Program-made: the position numbers and the translations under genes
Notes under the pieces: model-generated
Database searches by the model: none
Seen by the model: the letters and a program-made list of their open reading frames with translations, nothing else
What the model was told of the DNA's origin: nothing
In this document: in pieces, positions 25,106-37,407 of the stretch
How positions within the stretch are numbered: the first letter of the stretch is position 1
Layout: each line of letters starts with the position of its first letter
Assembly (NCBI GenBank): GCA_004154925.1
Contig: QJNS01000241.1
Span: forward strand, 1,855 to 65,854
Source of the DNA: Monosporascus cannonballus
Lineage: Eukaryota; Ascomycota; Sordariomycetes; Xylariales
Length of the DNA stretch: 64,000 nucleotides
Direction of reading: 5' to 3'

Positions 25106-25315
25106 TTATGCGTATATACGTCTGTTCGTAGTTTTTATCGGCACCACGAACCCACCACGGTCACTTTTCCAATCAGAAATTTACTCATCGCGTTTCCTCA
25201 CCTTTCGCCAATGAACTGGGAGCTACGAATACCCATAGCACAGCCTCTGGTTAGTAGAACAGCAATTCTTGGTAGAGAAGCATCGGCATACTAGATCAAT
25301 AACACTAGGGGCAGG
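25106..25315. other. Host spacer between the gypsy and copia elements
   Basis: 210 bp of balanced sequence with no gene. It ends in GCAGG (25311-25315), the left target duplication of the copia element. Removing both elements joins CACTAGGGGCAGG directly to ACTGGGTCC. Confidence 0.6.
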
Positions 25316-25534
25316 TGTTGAACCTAGCTACGCCATGGCTTAGTTAACTAACCGACTAGTGGAAATGGTTTCGGCCACTCCGGTATTTTTATCTCTTGGC
25401 TACCACTGTTTTTATCTGTATTTAAGGAGGGTTCACCACCTTCACCTTCTATAGAAGACCTTCTAGAGGTTATGCAACCTTTAATATACCTTTTTTTCAG
25501 TTATATGCTTCTGTGTGTGATGTAGGGTCTTACA
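25316..25534 (+). repeat. 5' LTR of the copia element
   Basis: 219 bp, TGTTGAACCTAGC to AGGGTCTTACA. All four differences from the 3' LTR are T here and C there, three of them in CpA context, clustered in the last 50 bp. Confidence 0.95.
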
Positions 25535-25552
25535 GTTATGAGCCCGGTCCGC
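25535..25552 (+). promoter_or_regulatory. Primer-binding site, anticodon-region half of initiator tRNA-Met
   Basis: The bases right after the LTR, GTTATGAGCCCGG, are complementary to the anticodon stem-loop of eukaryotic initiator tRNA-Met (GGGCTCATAAC). Drosophila copia and related elements prime with a tRNA(iMet) half cut in the anticodon loop rather than with the 3' end. The match has escaped RIP. Confidence 0.65.
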
Positions 25553-25739
25553 ACTTCTTTTTAGCCGCGCTTTGATACATTTGTTATATACGTTCTGTTA
25601 AAGCTATTCGGAACCTTGCTGTCGTTCCTGCGGTACACCTACTGCTCTGTCACCAAGGATATCCATCGCTTAGCTGTTACGCTTTTAATTATCTTAGCCC
25701 GTTTACTTTTTATATTATCTTTGAAATTATGGTTACCTA

Positions 25740-28700
25740 ATTAATAAATCTTGACGAATTTTTTTTAGGACGCGCTCCTAGGTATTTACTTAGGAAAAGG
25801 ACTTTTAGAAAGTATAATACTTTTGAATTTTACGTTAGTACGAAGGCTGGCATATTATGGGCATATATTAACCTTAACGTGGCCTAAATGCTATCTTTAT
25901 TAATAATGCTAATTTTTCCTAAGCCTTATTACTTCCAGAATAAAGTAACTAACGAATATGCCTTGGATAACTTGAATTATTTGAAGTTCGAAAGGGCCCT
26001 GAAAGCATATAATAAGAAATAATCCTTATATATCGTTTAAGAAAAGGCATTCGCTGAAATTAATACGTTCCTAAACCAGTCCGTTTATCTTAATTATTAT
26101 TAAGTATACTGGAAGAAAGTTACGTTTCGAGAAAAGCTAATTATTTTAAAAGATAAGTTTAAACCTAGTAATAACGTTCGAATTTATAAGGTTAACGTTC
26201 GATATAAATAAACGTTAAAGACTAATAAGATTTAGATGGATATTTGGTTATCCATATATTGGAAAATATATATTAAAGTTGCGGAATTTCAGATTCCGGC
26301 CGTCGTAGGTTATTACGGCCATTTTAACTTCTTAAAGGCTGTTAACGTTTATTTATCCGACTTTTCTGTTACCTAGACTATTACGGTGGAGGAAGCCATG
26401 TTCGAAAATAAGGACCTTGCTGAGCTATTACCCGTACAGAAGCTGGTAAAGCGGTTCCGAAGCTATATAAGGTTGAAAAAGGCTTAAAGCGTTAACGCAA
26501 AATAGTTATTACGGGAAATGTTCGGCGTCACCTTAAATAAAAAGATTTCTAATTAGATAAAGAGGGTTAGTAACCGCGATATTAGCCGTAAAAATAATGG
26601 TAACGATTATTATAGCTATTTAACGAAAAAGTATTTATATAAGGAGTTACATATTTTTAAGAAATGCCCCTATATCTGTAAAAAGGTTAGGCCTTTAAAA
26701 TAGACCGAGGACCTTAAGATTAGAAAAAAAGTGAATAAACGTATTTCGAACGAAATTTACAGGTTAAAGACTGCCGTTAAATATATTTAGAATAACGATA
26801 AACTATCGGCCCCTTAATTAGCTTTAATGTTTTTTATTAAAGGATTTCTTACGGATTTATAAGTTAATAACGTTACTACCGGATATAGCCTAAAAAGGTT
26901 TACGTTATTAAATACTTGTTCCGACTTTTATATAGGAAATCGTAAGGCTAATTTTCTTGATTTATATTTATCGAAAGTTAGCGGAAAACTTTTAACCGGA
27001 GGAAAATATCTTGATATCGTGGGCGAAAGTATACGAAAAATTACGTTTATCATATCGTTAAAAATTTAATACCTTTTTTCTAAAAAATTATTTATATATT
27101 TTTAAGATATATATCAATCTAATTTCGCACAAACTTTTTTAACAGGCCGGAATTTATTGGAATTACGAAACCGACGTTATATATCATAAGGTATTAGGTA
27201 CGAAAATAGCTAAGATTAATTAGATCGAACGCCAGCCTATTATATATTACGTTAAAGTGATACCGGAAAACGACGATAACGATATTGCTTTAACAGCTTT
27301 TGTAACGGCTAAAAAAAAGCTTATTGCCACCGTCTCGAAAAACGAAAATAATTTAAAAAATAAAGTTATCCTTAAAAACGAAAACGAGAACTTCGTTCCG
27401 GAACCCTTAATTTAGAAGTTTTTACTTCTGAAATTAATTTTACAACAAAAACTTTACGGCAATAACTTCCGACTTCTCTTAAAGTCCTTAAAAGGAAACG
27501 TTACGATATAGCATTAAAAATTAGCTTATTTAGATTTACGCGTATTTAAAAAGGTAGTGTATACAATTTCCGAAACGAAAATCCATTTGCTTTTAACGAT
27601 TTAATATCAGGATTATTAAGTCGTTAAAGCGCGGAAAAAGATATTACGACGACAGCCGGTTAGGGAAAGTAAGCCCTTTAGTACGATATGCGCTAATCTT
27701 TTCGAATTTAACGACGCCTTCGACGGGCGTACGAAAGCATTAATTATTACCTGTTTAATTATTAAGGCTAAGATTAGTTATATTTTGAAACGGAAGAAAT
27801 ACGTTTTAACCGCCTTAATAAATGTAATAATTTTCCTTAAGAGATAATTCCATATTAAAGTTAAAACGATCGTATTAAATAGCAAGATTTTTTTCGAGAA
27901 TAAATTCTGAAAATAGCTTTTTAATATAGGTATTTTTTATAAACCTTCGCCTTTATATACTAAAAAGCTTGTAGGCGTTTAAAAACGCGCCGGGAGCGTA
28001 ATTATTACAAAAGTACGTTATTTAATTATTAGTAGTAACCTTTTTTTCGATTTATGGCCGGAAATAATAAAAGTAATTATATATATTATTAATCGTATAC
28101 CTATTTATGCCCTAGGTTGGAAAACCTTTATTTAGGTTTTTAACGAGTGGTTAATTAAAAAAAATAAAATATTTATTTTTGAAAAAGGTTTAAAGGTAAG
28201 CATAGCGAATATCGTACTTTTCGGATTAAACGCTTATGCGCTTACGAAAATTATCCGTCGGGGTACAGAACGCCTAAAAAAGATGGATCCCAAAATGTAT
28301 ATCGGCTACCTTATAGGATACGTAATTAGTAACATATATCGGGTATAGATTTTTTTGTAATAATGCGTTATTACCGTTAGAGACGTTACTTTCGACGAGA
28401 CGAAAAAGTATTAGAGCGAGCAAAAGAAATTTTCGTTCGAAATCGTAGAACTAAACGACCAGATCGACAGTATCTTTATTTTACTTATAGTAACAATTTT
28501 CCTAAGGACGTCTAAAGTTATTTTTAATAGCAATCCCTTAGAAATAAGTATCGTTAGGAAGGTGGATAATTTGATAAAGCAAAACGAACTTAAAGAAGTT
28601 ATTTACGACATTATCGTAATAGTTATAAATTTCCTTAATTAGGAAATTTTATAAAAAGTTAAAAAAGTAAAATTTAATAATCTTTATAAAATTGTTTCGG

Positions 28701-30700
28701 ATAAAAATTTTTTTTTAATTTAATAGTTAGTAATAATTTCGAAAAAAACGTTTTGGATATTACTAATAAAACGGACGATTTGGAACGTAAGATTAAATAA
28801 CTTTATTTGCTTATACCGGAAGCTATTCCAGCTTTCGAAAAAAATCTGCAGCAATATTACGTACTATTACCGGATAAAATTTAAAATGTATTACCAGGTT
28901 TTTTTTAGTTACGGCAACGACGTACGGAACTAGATTTCCTAAATTAAATAATTATTATCAATTCTGGAACGCGAAACGGAAAAAGGAAAAAGTTATTTTT
29001 GGCTAATATTAATTATAAATTGGCATTCGAAAAACGCAATACGTATTTAACCGCTTTTAACGTTATTTTCTTAATTGCAATTAAGCATAATCGCCTATAT
29101 CGTATTAGTTTTCTTACTGTCCTTAAAAATTGGTAGGAAGTTATATAGTATAAATACGCCGAAAACTGGAAGGCGGCTGTACAAAAAGAATAAAATCAAA
29201 TATATCGGGTAAAGCGATTAATTGCTGTTATCCCATTGCAAAAGGCGATTTAGGACGTAGGTTTTAACGGTATCCTTCCGTTAATATGGGTATTTACATA
29301 TAAATTTAATAAGTACGGGATATTTTAAAAGTTTAAGGCTAGGATTGTTATCCGGGGTAATTTTTAATTTCGTAAGGACTTTAACGCTTACGTATTTACG
29401 TTAGCAGGAAAGTTTTTCCGTATGTTTATAGTTGTTATAGCCCGATTTAACCTTAAGTTTCGTTAACTTGACGCCGTTAACGCGTTCCTATACAGCGACT
29501 TCGATAAGCTAATGTACGTACGTTTCCTATAAGGATTCGTACGCCCGGGTTTTTGTTTGAGGTTTCGAAAGGCCCTGTACGGCTTGAGGCAATTATTACT
29601 TCTATGGCAACGGGACCTGACGGCAGGATTAGAGGAACTGGAACTGAAATCCGTTCCGGATAACCTATGTATTATAACTAATGGCTGGTTAACGTTATTT
29701 TTTTATGTTGACGATATAGCTATAATGTACAGGATTTGCGATATAATACGTGCTAAAGAATTCCTTGCGAAATTGATGTAACGTTTCCATATTAACAATT
29801 TAGGGGATTTATAATAATTCCTTAAGATACGTATTTTGCAAAACTGCGTAATTAGGAAGTTGTAGTTATTATAGGATATTTACTGAGAAAAGCTATATAT
29901 ATGTTTTGAGTTATTTAAGCTTGGAAAACGTTACTTTAAGGTCTTTAAATAAAGAGATTTTAAGGAATATTAAGGCGAAACGTTAGTAGCGTCTAAAAAA
30001 CTGTATTTCGAAAAGGTCGAAAACCTATTATACGGAGCTATCGCTATTCGCCCGGACTTAGTTAAAGCTGCTTCTCATTTATTTTGCTATTACAAGAACC
30101 CTAGCTTTATACATTTTGACGTTATTAACGAGGCTATTTTTTACGCTTATTCCATACGTACCTTAGCCCTGGAATTCGGAGGTGACGAAAATCCTAACGT
30201 ACGATCGTTTCTATGTACGAACGACGTCTTATTCGCGGATAACTCTGACCGGAAAAGCTTTTAGAGATTTATGCTGTTATTTTTCGGTGGCCTTATCGTA
30301 TGGAGGGCTAATAAGCAGGATATAGTTATTATTTTAAATACGGAGGTTAAATTACTAACCTTGTCGCAAACCGTAAAAAAAACTTTTTTTATGCTAAGGT
30401 TATTTAAGGCTATTGGGCTAAAGTTAGGCAAGGACTTAGTTATCCAGGTAAATAATAAGTAGACGATACGATTAGTTATTAAAAAAAACCATACGCTTAA
30501 TTATAAAGTTAAAATACGTTAATGTCTATAATTATTAGCTTCGTAAAATCCACGTAGCAGGAAAGATAAAAATCGAATGGACGCCCATTAACGCCATGGT
30601 AGCAAATAGGTTAACTAAGCTCTTAAAGCTTTAGCAACATCAGAAATTCGTCAGGCTGCTAAACCTTCAGGACGTTATTTTAAGGCTGAAGGAAATCTAG
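25740..30700 (+). pseudogene. Copia polyprotein remnant
   Basis: Plus-strand domains in order. A gag-knuckle-like Cys pattern lies near 26640-26690. The protease motif lies at 26902-26940 and reads TLLNTCSDFYIGN, with Asn where the catalytic Asp of LLD is expected. The integrase core end lies at about 27990-28400 (GSVIITKVRYLIISSN-type, then LWPEIIK, ALGWKTF, DVTFDET). The reverse transcriptase lies at 29040-29780, with QLDAVNAFLYSD near 29465, LRFRKALYGLRQ at about 29556, and the intact box FFYVDDIAIMY at about 29698. RNase H lies at 30270-30462 (GLIVWRANKQD, TEVKLLTLSQT). Stops (TAG/TAA) are scattered throughout. Confidence 0.9.
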
Positions 30701-30847
30701 GAAATATTGATTTATCTTAGACGTTATCCAGCAACAAAAGGCTATTGCCCCCGTTTTCTTCCTATCGTTCTTTCTCTTACAAGTTGTTATTACCTTCGTC
30801 CCTAAACGACCTTAAAGGTAGGGTCAGTAAAGAAGCTTTCTAACGAA

Positions 30848-30919
30848 GCTTTTGTAGTCTAGTGGTATAACGTCAGGTCCTAATACCTGAAGATATGGGT
30901 TCGAATCCGGTCAGAAGTT
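30848..30919 (+). tRNA. tRNA-like sequence inside the copia 3' region (type uncertain)
   Basis: A 72-base segment folds as a tRNA. The acceptor GCTTTTG pairs with CAGAAGT (30912-30918) over all seven positions, two as G-U. The D-arm region is TAGTCTAGTGGTATAACG. The anticodon stem is TCAGG/CCTGA. The T-arm is ATGGG-TTCGAAT-CCGGT with four of five pairs. The anticodon loop is TCCTAATA, eight bases instead of seven, so the anticodon cannot be fixed. It lies between the RNase H end and the 3' LTR. It could be a captured tRNA, a SINE head, or a decayed tRNA gene. Confidence 0.45.
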
Positions 30920-31093
30920 CTGGTATTTCGAATAACTTCCTTAGTTAATCGAGATGTTAATTACCCTTTTTGTTTCCGTCTTTGCGTTTTATTTATTATT
31001 TGTTAAAAGCTAATTACTACGGTATTTCCTTTTTGGGCAGTTGCTCAGTATTATGAAAGCTTCAGCTGTTAATTCCTAACAGCTGGGGGGGTA

Positions 31094-31312
31094 TGTTGAA
31101 CCTAGCTACGCCATGGCTTAGTTAACTAACCGACTAGTGGAAATGGTTTCGGCCACTCCGGTATTTTTATCTCTTGGCTACCACTGTTTTTATCTGTATT
31201 TAAGGAGGGTTCACCACCTTCACCTTCTATAGAAGACCTTCTAGAGGTTATGCAACCTTTAATACACCTTTTCTTCAGTTATATGCTTCTGTGTGTGATG
31301 CAGGGTCTCACA
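31094..31312 (+). repeat. 3' LTR of the copia element
   Basis: 219 bp, TGTTGAACCTAGC to AGGGTCTCACA, preceded by the purine tract GCTGGGGGGGTA and followed by the GCAGG duplication. Confidence 0.95.
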
Positions 31313-33470
31313 GCAGGACTGGGTCCCAGATTTGAGTGCGTTTGGCCTTAGATAGGTAGCCCCGGACACATTGCCGGTAGCCAGTTGGCCGGCCGGCTTC
31401 CAGCATGTGGGCTCTGGCGTCGTAGGCAGGCTTCAGCTATCTGGCACCTGCCTGTCAAGAGAAAGATACCTTACTACGGAGTTGAGCAAGGAGTACTTTG
31501 CTATAGTGGCATGCAGTCTCTAGGTTGCATTCAGACATGAGCCTGAGATTCGACTCTCAGCTTTCTCGGAAATCAGTAATTCTCATGACACGCATCGAAT
31601 TGAGCCTGACTGAAGATAGGACTCTGCAACAGTGAAGGGAGTTAGGTTTGCGCAAATATATCAAACAATCTATAGAGGCATATGAAGAATCGACTTATAA
31701 ATTACAGTTCGGACGTACCCACCGACTTACCGGTGGTCTTTTTTTGCGCTATTTAGTCATGGGCCTTGTGAGCCACTGCAGTTTCATATTAGGACCTGGT
31801 CCTCACTTAGGGGAAGGTGTCTTTGAACCATACGATGGATTCTGAATCATGTATGTGTGTCTAGAGGTTGTTTACCTTATCCTGCGGTCGCGTTAGAAAA
31901 CATCGAGACTTAGAGGAGTATAGGTTTCCCCACAGCTTCCCTTGGGTCTGGACTCAGCCTAGGTTCTTTGACTAAGCTTTGATTTATTCGTACCTATGAT
32001 CGCTTACGTATCACTTCCAAGTCCCAGCGGTTAGGCAAGTAGTGTAAGTCCTCAAAAGAGGGAAGTGCACGCGTCGGTAGCGTTGTATACAGTATAATTT
32101 GACTTGAATTGATCGATTATGGAGCAATGCGTAGCTTGCTTTAGGGGGTCGGAAGCCTGTATTTGCCTGCTTGTTCCTGCCATGGTGCCAAGGTTCCCAG
32201 CGTCAGTACATAGCATTGCGCAAGCTCGTAGATTACGAAAGGCCATTCATAATTCGGCTCCACGAGACGTAATGAAGTCCCCCTAGCGAACCAGCATGAC
32301 GACACGTAGATGGTTGAGCTACCCAAATGACTCGTACCTACATAATATGTAAAGGTTTCGTACATTCGGATCAGACGGCTAGAGTCTTTCGCGCCGTCCA
32401 GCCGCTTGGTCCTAATAAGAGAGGTGGTTGAAGGCCGTTTCGTAGGGCAGCCTATGACCGCATCGGTGGAGACGGGAGGGGCGGCCATGGCGTGAATGAC
32501 GCCACACGCCCCGCTGACAACCCCAGACATTACTACTTGGGGGGAGCTTCATCAGCCACAGCTTTCCAAGCATGAAAGGTGCAATCTGTGGTGATGTCAC
32601 TGGCACGGGTGGACCTGAAGCCTCTTGTGGCTACCTGTTATGCAAGAGCCTCAGCACAGCCCAGCATGTCAGCCCCAAAACCTTAAAGCCCTTACCAGGG
32701 GGATCGCCATCATCTTGGCGGCCGCCGTTGGTGGGGAAGGAGTGTGAGTAGACTCACCCGATTCGATCGCGGGACGATCAACCTTAAACGCCACCAGCGC
32801 ATTTCCGTAGACGCGTACTATGACGCCAACTACTTGGCTGCAGAGATTCCGCGGCCACTAGAATAACCGACCATTGGAGGAATTATAGCAGCAGGGCGAT
32901 CAAGGGGTGTTTGGGGGAATTTGGGGACAGTCATGGTGAGCGTACGTTGGAGTATCCTTGAGTGAAGGTTTCCGAGAAGGAGCCATGACGCCATATGAAG
33001 TAACTAGGAGGACCCCGAAGTTCAGATGCTGCGCTACCTCTTGCCTTGATGTCGGTTCCAGGGAATCCAGCTCTGAGTCCCATGTGATTCGAATCATCAT
33101 GGAGTCTATCGAACTTATGGAGAAAACATGAGGGCAAACTGGTCGTACCTGCTGTCGGCATATTCGTATGGCTTATCCGTATTCGTCGTATTACCCTGTA
33201 TGTACCTCGTTACGTTGCCGATGATGACATCCAGAACGACAATGGGAAAGGGGCATTGGCATCAAAACAAACATGAAAAGGTTGTTTGTCATCCAGGTCC
33301 AACGAAAGCATATAAGGCTGCTCATCTTCTTCCGTTTCAGACTTTCGATTCTCCCATCATCAGCATTCATCACAAACATATAATACAGTATTGATACCCT
33401 ACAACTACCAACGACTTCATACCAAGGCTCTTGAATTTTGAAATCCAGATCATTACAAGAACCATTCATC
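31313..33470. other. Intergenic region without supported gene
   Basis: 2.1 kb of balanced sequence after the copia element. Short frames occur on both strands but none has a recognisable domain or clean splice signals. A long imperfect hairpin with ends GAGAAAG (31459-31465) and CTTTCTC (31561-31567) and an inner CTGAGA-TTCGAC-TCTCAG stem is present. The last 300 bases are probably the promoter and leader of the downstream gene. Confidence 0.4.
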
Positions 33471-34512
33471 ATGTCTTCCATTATCAGCAAGGTCAAGGAC
33501 GCTGTGGCTCCTAGTCACCACAACGACAACAACACCACCAGCTCTTCGGCCCCTGAAGGCACCCACGGCCCCCACTCTAGCCGTGCCGCCAATGCCGCCG
33601 ACCCCCGTGTCGACAGCGACCGAGACCACCGCGCCGCACCCGGCAGCACAGTCGGTGGAAGCCACGGATACGCCTCCAGTGACAACTACACGCACTCTAG
33701 CACCGGCCCCACCGCGGGTTCCCGCGAGGGTCCCCACGGCAGCAACATGGCCAACAAGATGGACCCCCGCATCGACTCAGACCGGAGCGGTACGAAGTTC
33801 GGCAACACCGCCGGAGACCAGTACGGCAGCGGTCGTGAGGGTCAACATGGCCCCCACAGCAGCCGCCTAGCCAACGCTGTCGACCCTCGTGTCGACAGCG
33901 ACCGGGACGCATCGCGTACTGTGGGCAACACCTACGGCAGCTCTGGCACCAGCGGCAACACTGGTACTTATGGCACAGGAGCTATTGGTAGCCACGGAAC
34001 CAGCGGTCTCACCAGTACCCATGAAACTTCTGGAACTCACGGTACTAGCGGTCTCACCGGTACTCACGGAAGCTCTGGCACTCATGGAACCAGTGGCCTC
34101 ACCGGTACTCACCCTACCTCGGGCGCCTACGGTACCACAGGCAGCAGTGGTCCAGGCCCGGCCTCGAACACGGCCGGACCTCACTCCTCTAACATGGCCA
34201 ACAAGCTCGACCCCCGTGTCGACAGTGACCTAGACGGAAGCAAGACCGTCGGTGGGAATAAGACGTATAGCTCGTAAAGTGAGCCCTCAGTTGAGGCAAG
34301 CCTTGGTCGTCTTCTCTAACATAGTCAATAGTGCTACCACTGGCACTAGCAACCGCGACGCCTATCGAGACCCAGCCGACGCTGCTCAAGTGCCCCCGTC
34401 TACCCTTGCGAAGCACATCGGCGAACCAACAGTGGTACATGACGATCACCACCATGGACGGGACCGCAGGCACGAGTCGACATCGGCGCAGGAAGCTTTT
34501 AAGGGGGTGTAA
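33471..34512 (+). CDS. Gly/Ser/His-rich protein with four GPH...DPRVDSD motifs (two exons)
   Basis: Exons 33471-34273 and 34332-34512 give 327 residues. The intron 34274-34331 (58 bp) has donor GTAAAG, a CTCTAAC branch site and acceptor AATAG, and restores phase; GTATAG at 34265 is an alternative donor. The N-terminus (MSSIISKVKDAVAPS) looks amphipathic. A motif of about 20 residues, GPHxSNxANKxDPRVDSDRD, recurs at residues 33-52, 87-105, 127-146 and 236-254. Residues 165-222 are a GTHGTSGLTGTHG-type degenerate repeat. The second exon adds a conserved-looking tail (RDPADAAQVPPSTLAKHIGE, then a His-rich segment). There is no signal peptide or membrane segment. The composition suggests a hydrophilic, disordered stress-type protein. 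Proteins of this kind occur widely in fungi as uncharacterised; function unknown. Confidence 0.8.
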
Positions 34513-34660
34513 ACAATGACTTAATGATGGGAAAGGTTGATACCACTTGATGTATACTTTACATAACCCTATGAATTGACGACTTCTGCTACCGCAATAC
34601 TAGTATTTGTATCGCATTTAGAATTGACTAAACCCATGTTCCATCAACGACTATGATTGA

Positions 34661-35745
34661 TTATCCTACCATCTCATAACCAGACCTGGCTCGGAACGCT
34701 CTTCCGTATTTGAAGAGGGCAAAAGGGAGGGGCATCATGGCGATGGCCAGGAAACCGAGGACGCTCGTGGCCCACTCGACACCGAGTTTCTGGTAGACTA
34801 GAGAACCCGTCAGCACTGTGTCCTGAGACTGTTTTTTATTTTCTTACACAATGGATGAGGGTCAGGGACGACTTGCACTGCAGCGCGAACAAGGGAAAGA
34901 AGGCTGCCAGGGCGTGGCACGCAAAGAAGTGTGCGGCCGCGGCGCTCGGCCAGTCGGCGCGGAGGTAGGCGTCTCGATGGTACAGTACAGCGCTGATGAA
35001 AAGTGAGACGTTGCCGGCGCCGAACAGAGAAATTCCGATAAAGGGGAAGAGGTTCCCGTGGACGGACAGGTCAGCGGTCCATCCGAGCCAGAACAAGCCG
35101 GCGGGAATGAGGACGCTTCCGATCATGGCTGGCAGCATGTGGGACTCAGGAGGAATCGAAGCTGGCTGGAAGCGGCGCAAATACTACATGGCACTCCGGG
35201 GTCAGTAAAGGCTAGACCTAGGAATCAAGCTTTGAATAGTGGAGACCCTCTGGATGCTTACCTTATGCCGGTAGCATACGGTAGAGATCATCACAATGAA
35301 GATTCCCACGGCGCAGCCGCATCCGAGGGCATAGAATATACGACGACACTCCCAGAACGCATAGCCGTAATTGGTCTGGAAGACCCAGAAGAGACTGCTG
35401 AAAAAAGCGAAAGGGATGGCGAACATAGAGGCGACGTACAAGGACAGGAGGCCGACGAGCGGCTCCGTCCCCAACATGACCAGGGGCCGCAGGATGGTAA
35501 GTTCGATGAGCCCCCGGAAGACAGCCGCGGGAGTGGGCAGCTGCGCCACTTCGAGACCGAGGCGAATGTAGCGGCGGCGAAGGAGCCTTTGGTGGTATGT
35601 ATCGCTCGACATCTTGGCCAGGATGAGGTTGAAGAGCGACAAGAGTGCCACGAGGTGCTGAGTCCATCTCCAGGCGAGTTTCGTGAGCAGGGCTACACCT
35701 ATAGCCGGACTATGTTTTTGAGACAAGAGTTAGCTAACGTCAACC

Positions 35746-35781
<36 letters not shown>

Positions 35782-36593
35782 CGACGCGTGTGGAATAAAA
35801 GAGAAGGAAAAAACAAGAAAAATCAGAGGACACAAGAAGAAACCCACCCGATAGCGGAGCCCACAAGGAGGCTGAGAGTAACAATGCACAACGCAACGCT
35901 TCTTTTCTCCTCTTCGAATATCTCGGAGACGACGGCGGCGCTGTTGAAGAGGCCGGGGCCGTACGAAAATCCACTGATGAAGCGAGCGATACAGAACCAA
36001 GAGAAGCTGCTGGCCAAAGTGGCAGCGATGCAGAATGTGCCGCCTGAGATGATGGACACATACCACACGGCCTTTCGGCCGGCGATATGTGTCAGCGACA
36101 GGCCGACCACAGGGCCAAGACTGAGTCCCAGGAGATAAGTAGTGATGGGAACGAAGGCCGCGGTGCTCGAAACGTTGAACTCAGCCATAATCTGCTCGTG
36201 GGCAGCGCCGAGGATCGAGGCGCCCATGGATCTAGTGTGGAGTCTTCAGTCAGCAAAATATGAACAGAAGAAGTAACAACGGCAGACATCCAGGGCCAGG
36301 ATGAGGAAAATCAGGGGAAAATCGAAGATAGCAGGATGGAGGGGCGAACGGGATACTCACGCGGTAAACGCGATGAAGAAGCACACTAGGAGCTGGTAAT
36401 ATTTCTTACCAGAACGCCAGTTGACAGGGTTCTCAGGATCGATCATCCACGGCCACAGATAAGCATCACGGGTCTCTTCGGCGGCTCGGCGAACGGCCTC
36501 GGCATTGTCACGGGTCTCCTCGCATGCGGCCGTGGCAGCAGGTGCGGGTGCGGATACGGGTATGGGTACCATCTCAATGTGTTCTATATCCAT
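34661..36593 (-). CDS. MFS drug:H+ antiporter-like transporter (DHA1 type, five exons)
   Basis: The exons on the minus strand are 36593-36361, 36231-35848, 35709-35262, 35183-34850 and 34797-34661, giving 511 residues. The first three introns have standard signals (GTGAGT...CACTAG; GTGGGT...CATAG with GCTAAC; GTAAGC...GTAG). The last intron uses GTGTAA and is the least certain. The N-terminal cytoplasmic part ends in WPWMIDPENPVNW (about residues 47-59), the usual lead-in of fungal DHA1 transporters. Twelve membrane segments follow; loop 2-3 keeps the AGRKAVW part of motif A. The C-terminal FKYGRAFRARS is family-like. It is expected in the plasma membrane exporting small molecules by proton antiport; substrate unknown. 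Intron 2 contains a (CAGA)9 microsatellite. Confidence 0.85.
35745..35780. repeat. (CAGA)9 microsatellite in an intron of the transporter gene
   Basis: Nine uninterrupted tetranucleotide copies, inside intron 2 (35847-35710) close to its CTAAC branch site. It is likely to vary in length between strains. Confidence 0.9.
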
Positions 36594-36934
36594 GGCTACA
36601 GAGATGAGGATGGGGATTGCTGTGAGGTATTCTGTCTGTTTGGGATGGTGATCTTGCTCTGGCGGGAACGGAAGTACAGGTGTGGCTCTGCTTGCTGACG
36701 TCTAGAAGAGATCAGAAGAGATATGTTTACATGAAGGCCAAGACGTGAGGTGAAAAGAAAGAGAGAAGCAGAGAAGGCGGAGGGATGATTGCTTGAAGAA
36801 TTTTTCAGTTTTGTGTGCGCGGTAGGTACTCTCGCTGTCCCCCTTTCGACTGGTAGTGGCTGCTCAGTGACCCCGAGGGGTTTCCGCGCCCCTCCGTATT
36901 GTTCCCCCCCGAGCGACATCATCATGCGGCTGTA

Positions 36935-37230
36935 TTGGTGTACACTTCCACGGGGCAGGCGCTGACTTATGCGCGGGTCTCCGTGCCCTTCCGTGATGTT
37001 CCGAGAGACGACATCGCTATGCTGTCTTGCTGGTAGACACTTTAACGGGGCAGGCGCTGACTCACGCGGGGATCTCCGCTCTTTGGCGGGCCGCCTCGTC
37101 GATATACAGTTCTGAGCTATTCCGCGGTGCTTCGCCGAGACGGCATCATCACGGAATCATACTGGTAGACGCTTCAACCGGGAAGGCACTGATTCAAGCG
37201 TGGGTCTCCGCTCTTGGCCGGGGACCGTGC
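36935..37230. repeat. Degenerate tandem repeat upstream of the transporter
   Basis: Three copies of a unit containing GGTAGACNCTTNAACGGGGC, AGGCGCTGACTCACGCG and TCTCCGCTCTTGGC begin near 36939, 37032 and 37161. Spacing is about 95 and 132 bp, the second gap enlarged by about 37 bp. A plus-strand frame (37027-37407) reads the unit as LVDTLTGQALTHAGISAL and LVDASTGKALIQAWVSAL, but there is no other sign that it is coding. It is probably a decayed minisatellite or repeat relic. Confidence 0.5.
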
Positions 37231-37407
37231 CGTCAGTATGCGGCTCGGGGACGGTGTCCACCGGTGGGCAGGCCAGGGCGTGCCCTTGAGAGTTACGGGG
37301 GAGCCCCGGCTGGCCATAATAGCGCAGTAATGTCCGCGTATAGGGGCCGTCCGCACTCGGAATATACATATCTGTCCCTTCTTGCATTCCAAAAACTTCA
37401 AATCTGA

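Larger units (their letters stand above)
25316..31312 (+). mobile_element. Ty1/copia LTR retrotransposon (5,997 bp, RIP-inactivated)
   Basis: Complete by structure: 219-bp LTRs, perfect GCAGG duplications (25311-25315 and 31313-31317), a primer-binding site just inside the 5' LTR, a purine tract (GCTGGGGGGGTA) just before the 3' LTR, and the gene order gag, protease, integrase, reverse transcriptase, RNase H that defines copia. The interior is heavily AT-shifted with many stops. The LTRs differ at only four sites. Confidence 0.95.
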